Positions 41,747-49,792 of a stretch of 64,000 nt of DNA are shown piece after piece. A program made the translations under genes and the position numbers. The DNA lies in assembly GCF_029626155.1 (NCBI RefSeq), contig NZ_JARUBL010000001.1:7592501-7656500 (forward strand). Reading direction: 5' to 3'. This stretch comes from Solwaraspora sp. WMMD1047. Its GTDB lineage: Bacteria; Actinomycetota; Actinomycetes; Mycobacteriales; Micromonosporaceae. The notes beneath the pieces are model-generated. The model did not search any database and was not told the DNA's origin. It worked only from the letters and a program-made list of their open reading frames with translations. The number at the start of each line of letters is the position of its first letter. Within the stretch, counting starts at the first letter, position 1.

Positions 41747-43798
41747 TCAGTTCCTCCGGGCCGGGTCCCGGTCCGTGCGGCCCCGGCCGAGGGCGTCGAA
41801 GGTGCCCCACCGGCCCGGGATGTCGCGCAGCTCGACGTAGCCCATCTCCTCGGGCACCGCCGGGTCGGTGGTCAGGTTGTCGCCGTACGGCTCCAGGCCG
41901 AGCAGGGTCCGCAGGAACAGCAGGATGGCGCCGGCCGAGATGGCATGCGGCATGCTGGCCGACGAGTACAGCACCGGGTACTTCGTCAGGTTCCGCTGGT
42001 AGCCGGCGAACGCCTCCGGCAGTTGGCCGCCGAAGTAGTGGGTCGCGTCGATGATGACCTTCGCGAGCACCGCCGGCTCACGCCGGAAGCCGTAGCGTCG
42101 CATCCCCCAGGCGATGAGGGAGTTGTCCGCCGGCCAGACGGTGCCGGTGTGGTAGCCGAGCGGGTTGTACCGGCTCTCCGTGGCGGCCAGCGTCCGGATT
42201 CCCCAGCCGGAGAAGAGGTCGGGGCCCATCAACCGCTCGACCACGCTGGCCGCCCGGTCGGGTTCGACGATGCCGCTCCACAGCAGGTGGCCGATGTTGG
42301 AGGTGAGCGAGTCCACCTGCCGGCCGTCGGCCTCCAGCGCGGCCGCGTAGTAACCCCGCTCGGCGATCCAGAAGTCCCGGTTGAACCGCTCCCGCAGCGC
42401 CGCCGCCTCGGCCTCCAGCCGGTCGGCGAACGCGGGGTCGTGCCAGACCAGCCGGGCCAGCCGGGCGGCGCGCAGCTTGGCGTCGTAGACGTACCCCTGG
42501 ATCTCGCAGGTCGCCTGGGGGTAACCGGCCGGCCGGCCGTCGTGGAACGAGATCGCCCCCGGCGAGCCCTTCCAGCTCTGGTTGACCGGACCACTCATGG
42601 CCGGTCGGGGCTCGTACCAGAGATAGCCGCCACCGGCGAGATCGGTGTCCCGGTCGATCCACTCCAGCGCCGCCCGCGTTTGGAACTCCAACTCCCGGAC
42701 CAGATCGACATCGCCGGTCCACCGCTCGTACTCGTCGAGCAGGATGACGAAGAGCGGGGTGGTGTCGGCGGCCGAGAAGTCGGCCGAGTGGGGCAGCTCG
42801 TTGAAGGCGGCGGACTCCCCGTAGCGCGACTCCTGGAGGATCTTGCCCGGCTCCTCGCCGCGGAACGGGTCCCGCCGCGACCCCTGCGACAGGCCCAGGA
42901 TCCGCAGCAGCGGTACGCACGTCGCCGGCAGGAACGGCACCGTCTGCAGGCAACTGATCAGGCCGTCCCGGCCGAACAGCGTCATGAACCAGGGCATCCC
43001 GGCCAGCGGCAGCGGCTCGTCGAAGTTGAGCCCCCGGTACCGCAACGCGGCCAGGTCGACCACGCTCTGCCGGTAGGCCCCGTTCAGCGGTCCGTAGTCC
43101 GTCCGCAGCCGGGGCGCGCCGTCCACCCACCGGCGCAGGGCCGCCTGCACGTCCGACCGGGACCGGACGCTGTAGTTGCGCATCGACTCGCGGAGGTCCC
43201 GATCCCGGGCGCCGCGGATGAAGGTGGCCGTCTGCAGGTCCGTGTGCCAGGTACCGTGCGGAGCGATCCGGACCGTGAAGGTCATCCCGCCCTCGTCGAC
43301 CGCGGCGGGCGCGCTGGACGACACGATCGTCTCCCGGACGAAGGTCTCCCGCTCGTACCGCATCCGCAGCGAGTCCCCCTCGACCACAATTGTCGTCCGG
43401 CGCTCGCGCCGGCTCTCCTCCTTTATCTCCAGCACCTCGGCGAAGTCGGCCGCGATGTCCAGTCGCACCGTGAGCTCGACCGGCTCCCGGGCGTGGTTGA
43501 GCACGCTCACCCGTTCCTCGAACGCGTCGCCCACCCACCGGTGCCGGAAGACCGACACCTGCGAGTCCACGTAGTGCGTCGGTTCGCCCGGGGTGAGGAA
43601 GAACCGCGATTCGTAGTACTGCAGGGCCTCCACGGAGAGCGCCTGCACCGGTCCGCCGTTGACGGTCAACCGCCAGGTCGACAGGAACCGGGTGTCGTAG
43701 AAGAAGAGGCCGAGCGGGACCACCGGGCCGGCCACCACATCTCCCTGTCGATCACTGATCATGAAGAGGTTGCCGAACAGGATGCTCACCGGCCTCAT
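41747..43798 (-). CDS. Amylo-alpha-1,6-glucosidase-like (glycogen debranching family) protein
   Basis: This 683-residue protein has an N-terminal glycogen-debranching-type beta domain (LFMISDRQGDVVAGPVVPLGLFFYDTRFLSTWRL) and a C-terminal alpha/alpha toroid with PWFMTLFGRDGLISCLQ, QSWKGSPGAISFHDG, and YHTGTVWPADNSLIAWG. This set matches the large actinobacterial amylo-1,6-glucosidase-like group, which act on alpha-glucans or related glycosides. No signal peptide. The ATG at 43798 overlaps the SCP2 gene stop (ATGA). Exact specificity cannot be read. Confidence 0.91.
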   Translation of the reverse strand: MRPVSILFGNLFMISDRQGDVVAGPVVPLGLFFYDTRFLSTWRLTVNGGPVQALSVEALQYYESRFFLTPGEPTHYVDSQVSVFRHRWVGDAFEERVSVLNHAREPVELTVRLDIAADFAEVLEIKEESRRERRTTIVVEGDSLRMRYERETFVRETIVSSSAPAAVDEGGMTFTVRIAPHGTWHTDLQTATFIRGARDRDLRESMRNYSVRSRSDVQAALRRWVDGAPRLRTDYGPLNGAYRQSVVDLAALRYRGLNFDEPLPLAGMPWFMTLFGRDGLISCLQTVPFLPATCVPLLRILGLSQGSRRDPFRGEEPGKILQESRYGESAAFNELPHSADFSAADTTPLFVILLDEYERWTGDVDLVRELEFQTRAALEWIDRDTDLAGGGYLWYEPRPAMSGPVNQSWKGSPGAISFHDGRPAGYPQATCEIQGYVYDAKLRAARLARLVWHDPAFADRLEAEAAALRERFNRDFWIAERGYYAAALEADGRQVDSLTSNIGHLLWSGIVEPDRAASVVERLMGPDLFSGWGIRTLAATESRYNPLGYHTGTVWPADNSLIAWGMRRYGFRREPAVLAKVIIDATHYFGGQLPEAFAGYQRNLTKYPVLYSSASMPHAISAGAILLFLRTLLGLEPYGDNLTTDPAVPEEMGYVELRDIPGRWGTFDALGRGRTDRDPARRN

Positions 43799-44208
43799 GG
43801 CCAGGATCCGTTGCGCTCGGCCGAGCTGCGGGCAACGTGGTTGTTCATCGATGGGACGGGTCCCCGGCTGTCCGCCGGCTCGGGCAGCAGCCGGCGGAAG
43901 ATCAGGAACAGCGCCAGGTCACCCTCGACGGCGACGCAGTCCCGGAAGAGCATCGAGACGATGTGGTCCTGCCCGGCGATCAGCCGGCTGAATGATTCGG
44001 CGGAGATCCGCACCGAGCAGTCCGCCGGCTGTTGGTGCGGGACCGCGGTCGCCCGGCCGTCAGCGAGCGTGACCAGCCAGTGGCTCTCGCCGGCCGGCCG
44101 GACCACCTCGAAATCGATCGTCCCCCGGACCGTCGGGGGCAGCCGCCCCGGGGACCGTTCACCGAGGGTGCCGAGGAAGGTGTCGACGTCGTCGGTCACT
44201 TCGCGCAC
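43795..44208 (-). CDS. SCP2 sterol-binding domain protein
   Basis: This 137-residue protein fits the SCP2 sterol-carrier fold: GTIDFEVVRPAGESHWLVTLADGRATAV, then DCSVRISAESFSRLIAGQDHIVSMLFRDCVAVEGDLALFLIFRRLLP. Such domains bind lipids or hydrophobic ligands. GTG at 44208 has GGGTGGA just upstream. It is coupled to the debranching-like gene by a 4-bp overlap, which is an unexpected pairing. The last 25 residues are not conserved-looking. Confidence 0.85.
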   Translation of the reverse strand: MREVTDDVDTFLGTLGERSPGRLPPTVRGTIDFEVVRPAGESHWLVTLADGRATAVPHQQPADCSVRISAESFSRLIAGQDHIVSMLFRDCVAVEGDLALFLIFRRLLPEPADSRGPVPSMNNHVARSSAERNGSWP

Positions 44209-44368
44209 TCCACCCTACAGTCACTCTGGGAGTTCATATTATCGCAGAGAGTGATTGGGGTGGGCCGGTCGGCCAAGACAAAAAGCTCGTAAGTGAACCC
44301 ATGTATCGCACGCCGCGTATTGCCCCTTAGCCAGACATCGACGGACGAGCGCGAGGAGTGATCACGGG

Positions 44369-45031
44369 ATGCGACAGCGAAGAGGCGCGCGGGGCGACAA
44401 CCGGAGGGTCATCGGCGCGGCGGTGATCGCGGGCGTACTGGGCCTGGCCGCCATCGGCGGGGTGCAACTCGCGTCCGCCGGGGAGAACACCCAGGCCGAC
44501 GGGATCGTGGTCGTCGACGGCCAGCGGTTCGACGTGTCGGCCTGCGCGACGTTGGAGATCGCCGGCGGGATCGTGCTCTGCGACGGCGAGGAGTTGGCCC
44601 CGGTGGCCGAGGACGACGCCGATGCCGAGGCCGCCGCGCTGGCACTGGAGGCCGCCTGCGACCAGTTCGCCCTCGACCAGGCAGCCGAGGAAGCCGCCGA
44701 GGAGGCGGGCGAGGAGGCCGACGCCGAGACCACCGGAACCCGATCGGCGACCAACCCGGCGGGCAAGGACGACGCAGCGGGCAAGGACGACGCCGCGGGC
44801 AAGGACGACGCAGCCGAGCAGGACGACGCGGCCGCCGAGGACCCGGCGGTCACCCAGGCCCGGGAGGTGCTGCTGCAGGCGTGCCTGGAGCTGGCCGACG
44901 CCAAGGCCTCGGCTGACGGAGCCGACCAGGGCGCCGACGCTGACGAGGACGCGGACGACGACGCTGGCGGGTCGGAGGGCGCGGACGACGGGGACGCCGC
45001 CGAGGAAGACGCCACGGCCACCCACGACTGA
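44369..45031 (+). CDS. Acidic secreted protein with AGKDDA repeats, unknown function
   Basis: This 220-residue protein is not recognised. It has a basic N-terminus and a hydrophobic segment of about 20 residues (VIGAAVIAGVLGLAAIGGVQLASA), so it is secreted or membrane-anchored. The mature part has two cysteine-bearing stretches (SACATLEIAGGIVLCDG and LQACLELADAK) separated by a strongly acidic Ala/Asp/Glu region. Three identical-type AGKDDA repeats lie near residues 131-148, and the C-terminus is an Asp/Glu tail. A surface, cation-binding or disordered role fits the composition, but this is speculation. Confidence 0.75.
   Translation: MRQRRGARGDNRRVIGAAVIAGVLGLAAIGGVQLASAGENTQADGIVVVDGQRFDVSACATLEIAGGIVLCDGEELAPVAEDDADAEAAALALEAACDQFALDQAAEEAAEEAGEEADAETTGTRSATNPAGKDDAAGKDDAAGKDDAAEQDDAAAEDPAVTQAREVLLQACLELADAKASADGADQGADADEDADDDAGGSEGADDGDAAEEDATATHD
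44759..44812 (+). repeat. Three tandem 18-bp repeats encoding AGKDDA
   Basis: Three copies of an 18-bp unit (GCGGGCAAGGACGACGCA, third-base variation in one copy) lie in frame within the acidic secreted protein gene, giving AGKDDA three times, then a diverged fourth (AEQDDA). Confidence 0.85.
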
Positions 45032-45046
45032 CCGCCGCAACCGCAC

Positions 45047-45090
45047 ACCGTCGCAGGGCGGCGCATCAGGATGCGCCGCCCTGCGACGGT
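45047..45090. terminator. Perfect 20-bp stem bidirectional terminator
   Basis: Arms 45047-45066 and 45071-45090 are perfect complements with a 4-base loop, lying between two convergent genes (stops at 45031 and 45113). Symmetry means it can serve both. Confidence 0.88.
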
Positions 45091-45112
45091 TGCGTACTCG
45101 GTGCCGGTGCGC

Positions 45113-45436
45113 TCAGCGCGCCAGCGCCTTCTCCAGCTCGGCCTTGTTCATGCCGGACCGGCCCTTGATGTTGCGCTGTCTGGCCTCGTTGTAGAGCTGC
45201 TCCCGGGTGCGCCCCTGGGCGCCGGAGTGGGAACGCTTCCCGCCGCGGTGGCCCGAGGAGACATCGTCGATCGACGACCGGCTCGCGGTCTTCGCCTCAC
45301 CGGACCGGGCGCGCTCCTTGTTCACCGTGCGGGCCGCGATCTCCTCAGCGCGATCGGTGGAGACGCCGCGCTTCTTCGCACTGTCCTTGATGTGTTCGTA
45401 CTGGCGTTCTCGCTTGGGGCTGGACCCTGCGGGCAT
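45113..45436 (-). CDS. Small basic protein annotated in relatives as plasmid stabilisation protein
   Basis: This 107-residue basic protein matches a widespread actinobacterial family: PKRERQYEHIKDSAKKRGVSTDRAEEIAARTVNKERARSGE at the N-terminus and a C-terminal TREQLYNEARQRNIKGRSGMNKAELEKAL, which resembles a Rho-N/SAP-like nucleic-acid-binding helix pair. Relatives are labelled plasmid stabilisation protein, but I see no evidence of a plasmid here. It lies 42 bp downstream of the general-stress-like SDR on the opposite side of a terminator, and may be a stress-linked DNA- or RNA-binding protein. Confidence 0.82.
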   Translation of the reverse strand: MPAGSSPKRERQYEHIKDSAKKRGVSTDRAEEIAARTVNKERARSGEAKTASRSSIDDVSSGHRGGKRSHSGAQGRTREQLYNEARQRNIKGRSGMNKAELEKALAR

Positions 45437-45478
45437 GACCGGCTCCTTTCCGGCTGGGGGATCGGGTTTCTGATCCGG

Positions 45479-46327
45479 CTAGAGGATGGGCTTGCCCCCG
45501 GTGACCGGGATCATCGCGCCCGAGATGAAGCTGGCCTCGTCGGAGGCGAGCAGCACGAACGCGGGGGCCACCTCCTTCGGCTGACCGGGCCGGCCCAGGG
45601 GGGTGTTCTTGCCGAACTGCTCGACCTGCTCCGGCGGCATGGTGGCCGGAATCAACGGGGTCCAGATCGGACCCGGCGCGACGCTGTTGGCCCGGATGCC
45701 CCGCTCGCCCAGCATCTGCGCGAGCCCCGCGGTGAAGTTCGAGATGGCACCCTTTGTGGTCGCGTACGGGAGCAGGGTGGGACGGGGCATGTCGGAATTG
45801 ATCGAGGCCGTGTTGATGATCGAGGCACCCGACTTCAGGTGCGGCAGCGCCGCCTGGACGACCCGGAACATCGCGGTGATGTTGACGTCGAAGGTGTGCC
45901 GCCACTCCTCGTCGGTGATCTCCTCGACGGTCTCGTGGGTCATCTGGTAGGCGGCGTTGTTCACCAGCACGTCGATGCCGCCGAACTCCGCCACCGCCCG
46001 GTCCACCACGGCCTGGCACTGGGCCCGGTCCGCCAGGTCACCGGCGACCAGCACCGCCCGCCGGCCGGCCTGCTCGACGTACTTCGCCGTCTCGTTCGCG
46101 TCGTCGTGCTCGCTCAGGTACGAGATCAGGACGTCGGCGCCCTCGCGGGCGAAGGCGATGGCGACCGCCCGGCCGATGCCGCTGTCCCCACCGGTGATGA
46201 TCGCCTTCTTGCCGTCCAGCCGTCCGGAGCCCCGGTAGGAGTCCTCCCCGTGGTCGGGCTGGTGCTGCATCGCGTCCAGCGCGCCGGGGGGCCGCTGCTC
46301 CGGCTCGGACTGCTGCTGATCGGGCAT
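45479..46327 (-). CDS. General-stress-type SDR oxidoreductase
   Basis: This 282-residue SDR has an N-terminal QPDHGEDSYRGSGRLDGKKAIITGGDSGIGRA block. The PDHGE extension is characteristic of the bacterial stress-induced SDR group (YhdG/YdaD-like). It also has NNAAYQ, catalytic Ser in INTASI, YATTK, and ends SGAMIPVTGGKPI. It probably reduces aldehydes or ketones during oxidative or osmotic stress. ATG at 46327. It precedes the small basic protein gene, with which it may share a transcript. Confidence 0.9.
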   Translation of the reverse strand: MPDQQQSEPEQRPPGALDAMQHQPDHGEDSYRGSGRLDGKKAIITGGDSGIGRAVAIAFAREGADVLISYLSEHDDANETAKYVEQAGRRAVLVAGDLADRAQCQAVVDRAVAEFGGIDVLVNNAAYQMTHETVEEITDEEWRHTFDVNITAMFRVVQAALPHLKSGASIINTASINSDMPRPTLLPYATTKGAISNFTAGLAQMLGERGIRANSVAPGPIWTPLIPATMPPEQVEQFGKNTPLGRPGQPKEVAPAFVLLASDEASFISGAMIPVTGGKPIL

Positions 46328-46568
46328 CGGTCTACTCCTTCGATCGGGACGGACGACGGCCCGGCGGTGGCGGTCGGCGCCACGGGGGGCGAACCGCTCC
46401 CACTCGCCTCATGGACGAACTGCCCCGACCCGGCGTGGTCAAACCCACGGGACCCGACGAGCCGCCACGTGGGGCACGATTCGATCGCGAGGTGCTGGTC
46501 ATGGATGGCACGGGTGCGACGATGACGACTACCATCGCCCACCTGTACCGCCGACCGAGGAGCCGCCG

Positions 46569-47069
46569 GTGTTCGAGGAAGTCATGGGCATTCCCGCCCA
46601 CCCCCTGCTGGTCCACGCCGCGGTGGTGTTCGTACCGCTGCTCGCCCTGCTCGCGGTCGGCTACGCGTTCGTGCCGGTCATCCGCCCGCACACCCGCTGG
46701 GTGCTGGGCCTGCTGGCGGTCGGGGCGCCGATCTCCGCCCTGTTCGCGAAGCTCTCCGGCGACGCGTTCTTCGAGCGGATGCGGGCCAACGGCCGGGTCA
46801 CCGAGGGGTTCGTCCCGGTGCTGGAGGAGCACCAGAGCTTCGGCGACATGACCCTCTACGCCTCGCTGGTACTCGGCGTGCTGGCCCTGGCGCTGGTCTA
46901 CGTGGTGGCCCCGCGGGCCGCCGCGGCGCAGGCCGCCGCCGGGGCCGGCCGGTCCCGGGTGGTGTCGCTGGCGCTGGGCGCGCTGACGCTGATCGCCGCC
47001 GGGGTCAGCCTCTACTACGTGTTCCGCACCGGTGACTCCGGGGCGAAGGCGGTCTGGGAGGGCTCCTGA
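46569..47069 (+). CDS. DUF2231 membrane protein
   Basis: This 166-residue protein has four hydrophobic segments and the DUF2231 start GIPAHPLLVHAAVVFVPLLALLAVGYAF, followed by a region SALFAKLSGDAFFERM and an LEEHQSFGDMTLYASLVLGVLAL block with a conserved His. Function of the family is not established; some members are linked to heme or redox proteins. GTG at 46569 has GGAG about 7 bases upstream. It ends 1 bp before the lactonase gene, so the two may be co-transcribed. Confidence 0.87.
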   Translation: MFEEVMGIPAHPLLVHAAVVFVPLLALLAVGYAFVPVIRPHTRWVLGLLAVGAPISALFAKLSGDAFFERMRANGRVTEGFVPVLEEHQSFGDMTLYASLVLGVLALALVYVVAPRAAAAQAAAGAGRSRVVSLALGALTLIAAGVSLYYVFRTGDSGAKAVWEGS

Positions 47070-47070
47070 G

Positions 47071-47919
47071 GTGCCGGTGGCAGCGCAACCGTTGACGAGC
47101 GCCGTCGCCGAACACGGCGAGGGTCCGGTGTGGCACCCCGGCTGGGGCGGCCTGCGCTGGGTGGACATGCTCGCCGGCGACGTACTCAGTCTCGGCGCGG
47201 ACGGCGCGGTGGGTCGGACCCACCTCGACTCGGTGGCCGCCGTGATCCGCCCCCGCGCGGGCGGCGGCATGGTGGCCGCCCTGGAAGACCGCTTCGCCCT
47301 GGTCGACCCGGACGGGACCATCGACCGGCTGCCGCCGCACTGCCCGCCCGGGGTACGCATGAACGAGGGCTCCTGCGACCCGCGGGGCCGGCTCTACGCC
47401 GGCTCGATGGCCTGGGACGCGGCCCCGGACGGCGGCACGCTCTACCGGCTGGACCCGGACCGGTCGGTCCGGACCGTGCTGCCGGCGGTCGGCATCTCCA
47501 ACGGGCTGGCCTGGAGCCCGGACGGCTCGACGGCCTACTACGCCGACACGACGACCGGCCGGATCGACGTTTTCGACGACGATCCCGAGGCGGGCCTCAC
47601 CGGCCGCCGGCCGTTCGTCCGGGTGCCGTCGGAGGCCGGGGCGCCGGACGGGCTCACGGTGGACGCCGACGGCGGGGTCTGGGTCGCCCTCTGGGGTGGC
47701 TCGGCGGTGCACCGCTACACCCCGGACGGCCGGCTCGACGACCGGATCGAGCTGCCGGTACGGCAGGTGACGGCCTGCACGTTCGGTGGTGACCGGCTCG
47801 ACGAACTGTTCATCACGACGTCCCGGCAGGGGCTCACCGATCCCGAGCCGCTGGCCGGCGCCCTGTTCCACGCCCCGGTGGGCATCGCCGGCCTGCCGGT
47901 CGCCCCGTTCGCCGGCTGA
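47071..47919 (+). CDS. SMP-30/gluconolactonase family protein
   Basis: This 282-residue six-bladed propeller protein has the SMP-30 pattern: EGPVWHPGWGGLRWVDM with the metal-ligand Glu, RMNEGSCDPRGRLYAGSM, ISNGLAWSPDGSTAYYADTTTGRI with the Asn and Asp ligands, and PDGLTVDADGGVWVALWGG. It hydrolyses lactones such as gluconolactone with a divalent metal. GTG at 47071 immediately follows the DUF2231 stop; a GTG 6 bp further is possible. It converges on the ABC permease gene through a palindrome. Confidence 0.92.
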   Translation: MPVAAQPLTSAVAEHGEGPVWHPGWGGLRWVDMLAGDVLSLGADGAVGRTHLDSVAAVIRPRAGGGMVAALEDRFALVDPDGTIDRLPPHCPPGVRMNEGSCDPRGRLYAGSMAWDAAPDGGTLYRLDPDRSVRTVLPAVGISNGLAWSPDGSTAYYADTTTGRIDVFDDDPEAGLTGRRPFVRVPSEAGAPDGLTVDADGGVWVALWGGSAVHRYTPDGRLDDRIELPVRQVTACTFGGDRLDELFITTSRQGLTDPEPLAGALFHAPVGIAGLPVAPFAG

Positions 47920-47920
47920 T

Positions 47921-47940
47921 CGCCCGCCGGCCGGCGGGCG
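47921..47940. terminator. 20-bp perfect palindrome between convergent genes
   Basis: CGCCCGCCGG followed by its exact reverse complement lies just after the SMP-30 stop and 15 bp before the permease stop. It probably ends both transcripts. Confidence 0.6.
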
Positions 47941-47955
47941 GCCGAGGCGCGTCGA

Positions 47956-48759
47956 TCAGGCGTCGCGGCGGCGCAGCACCAGGTAGCCGCCGAGCAGCGC
48001 GGCGGCCGCCCAGAGCGCCAGGATCCCCAACCCGGTCCAGGCCCCGTAGTCCCGGGCGAACTGCGGGTCGTCCGACGGTCCGGTGAGCCGCATGATGACC
48101 CAGCCGGTCTGGTCCGGCAGGTACTGCAGCACGGTGCCGGCCCGGGGAATGTTGGCGATGCCCTGCGAGCCGAGGAAGAAGACCGGCATCAGGATCGCCA
48201 ACGTCCGCAGCGAGCTACGCAGCATCGTCGCCACCCCGGCCACGAAGAGACCGAGCAGGGTCAGGTGCAGGCAGGCACCGACGACCGCGGTGGGCGCGCC
48301 GTCGGCGTCCAGGCCCACGCCGTACGGGCCGAGTGCCGCCTGGGAGACCAGGAAGGTGGCCAGCACGGTTGCGACGGCGGCGGCGGCCACCGGCAGTGTC
48401 CCGGCGACCAGCTTGGCGGCGTAGAAGCGCCCGCGGTTCGGCATCGCCAACAGCGACGCCCGGATGGTGCCCGAACCGTACTCGCTGCCGATCGGCAGGA
48501 CGGCGAAGACCACCAGCGCGAGTTGGCCCAGGGTGAGGCCGTAGAAGGCGAGGAAGAGCGGATCGAAGTCCGCGGCGCGTTCGGCGTCCCAGCGCGGCAG
48601 CGAGGTGCGGTAGGTCCAGCCCAGCAACCCGCCGAGTCCCACGCTCACCGCGGCGAACGCCGACAACGCCCAGGACGAGGAGCGGACCGACCAGGTCTTG
48701 GTGAGGTCGGCGTGGATGGCCGCCAGCAGCGGCACCGGAGTGGACGGCCGCCCGGTCAC
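47956..48759 (-). CDS. ABC-2 type exporter permease
   Basis: This 267-residue protein has six hydrophobic segments of the ABC-2 kind: SSSWALSAFAAVSVGLGGLLG near the start, then IGSEYGSGTIRASLLAMPNRGRFYAAKLVAGTLPVAAAAVATVLATFLV and a last helix in LGILALWAAAALLGGYLVLRRRDA. GTG at 48759 overlaps the ATPase stop (GTGA). It forms the membrane half of the exporter; the cargo may be a peptide, drug or lipid. The adjacent two-component system may control it. Confidence 0.9.
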   Translation of the reverse strand: MTGRPSTPVPLLAAIHADLTKTWSVRSSSWALSAFAAVSVGLGGLLGWTYRTSLPRWDAERAADFDPLFLAFYGLTLGQLALVVFAVLPIGSEYGSGTIRASLLAMPNRGRFYAAKLVAGTLPVAAAAVATVLATFLVSQAALGPYGVGLDADGAPTAVVGACLHLTLLGLFVAGVATMLRSSLRTLAILMPVFFLGSQGIANIPRAGTVLQYLPDQTGWVIMRLTGPSDDPQFARDYGAWTGLGILALWAAAALLGGYLVLRRRDA

Positions 48760-49667
48760 CGCTGCCCACCCGCCCGGTGCTCGACCGAGTCCGCCGTCAA
48801 CCGCATGAACGCCTCCTCCAACGAGCCCGACTCCGGGCTGACCTCGTACACCGTCAGCCGGTTGGCCCCGGCCAGCTCGCCGATCCGGTCGACCGGGACG
48901 CCGTACGCGACAAGCGCCCCGTCCGCGTCGGTTCCCACCTCGATGCCCTCGGCGGTCAGCAGTTGCCGCATCCGCTCCGGTTCCGGCGTCCGCACCCGCA
49001 CGTGCGAGCGGGCGTTGGCCTCGATGAACTCCGGCATGCCGGTGTCGGCCAGCAGCCGGCCCCGGCCGACGACCACCAGATGGTCGGCGGTGAGCGCCAT
49101 CTCGGTCATCAGGTGGCTGGAGACCAGGACGGTCCGTCCCTCGCCGGCCAACCCCCGGACCAGGTTGCGGAACCACCGGATCCCCTCCGGATCGAGCCCG
49201 TTGATGGGCTCGTCGAAGAGCAGGACGGGCGGATCACCGAGCAACGCGGCCGCGATGCCGAGTCGCTGAATCATCCCGAGCGAGTACTTCCCGGCCCGCC
49301 TGCCGGCCACCTCGGAGAGCCCGACGAGCTCCAGCACCCGCGACGCCCGGCTGGCCGGGATCCGGTTGCTGCGCGCCAGCCAGAGCAGATGGTGGTAGGC
49401 GCGCCGGCCGGCGTGCACGGCGCCGGTCTCCAGCAGCGCGCCGACCTGGCGCAGCGGCTGGTCGAGCTGCCGGTAGTGCCGGCCGCCGATGAGGGCCTGA
49501 CCCGAGGTGGGCTCGGCCAGGCCCAGGATCATCCGCAACGTGCTGGACTTGCCCGCGCCGTTGGGGCCGACGAAGCCGGTCACCTGGCCGGCGTCGACCG
49601 TGAAGTCGAGCCCGTCCACGGCCAGGTGCCGACCGTACCGTTTGCTGAGGTTCCGCACTTCGATCAC
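48756..49667 (-). CDS. ABC transporter ATPase (DrrA/BcrA-like)
   Basis: This 303-residue ATPase has Walker A GPNGAGKSST at about 34-43, a signature KYSLGMIQRLGIA, Walker B PVLLFDEPINGLDPEG and the switch His in VSSHLM. The longer C-terminal domain after about 215 is typical of exporters such as DrrA and BcrA. GTG at 49667 gives the normal IEVRNLSKRYG start; a longer upstream in-frame stretch has no conserved sequence. Divergent from the histidine-kinase gene. Confidence 0.92.
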   Translation of the reverse strand: MIEVRNLSKRYGRHLAVDGLDFTVDAGQVTGFVGPNGAGKSSTLRMILGLAEPTSGQALIGGRHYRQLDQPLRQVGALLETGAVHAGRRAYHHLLWLARSNRIPASRASRVLELVGLSEVAGRRAGKYSLGMIQRLGIAAALLGDPPVLLFDEPINGLDPEGIRWFRNLVRGLAGEGRTVLVSSHLMTEMALTADHLVVVGRGRLLADTGMPEFIEANARSHVRVRTPEPERMRQLLTAEGIEVGTDADGALVAYGVPVDRIGELAGANRLTVYEVSPESGSLEEAFMRLTADSVEHRAGGQR

Positions 49668-49792
49668 CCGCTGGACGCTAGGGGCCGGCGGCCGGCGGCA
49701 CAGCCGCCGGAAGTCGCCGGACCGGGCCGACGAAAGTGGTCGGACCACGCCGACGAACGATGACGTCGGCGGGGGCAAGTAGCCTCTGATCC

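Noticed and set aside
45113-45436. Plasmid origin suggested by the name plasmid stabilisation protein
   Set aside because: The name comes from family annotation only; no replication or partition genes are present and the neighbours are chromosomal types.
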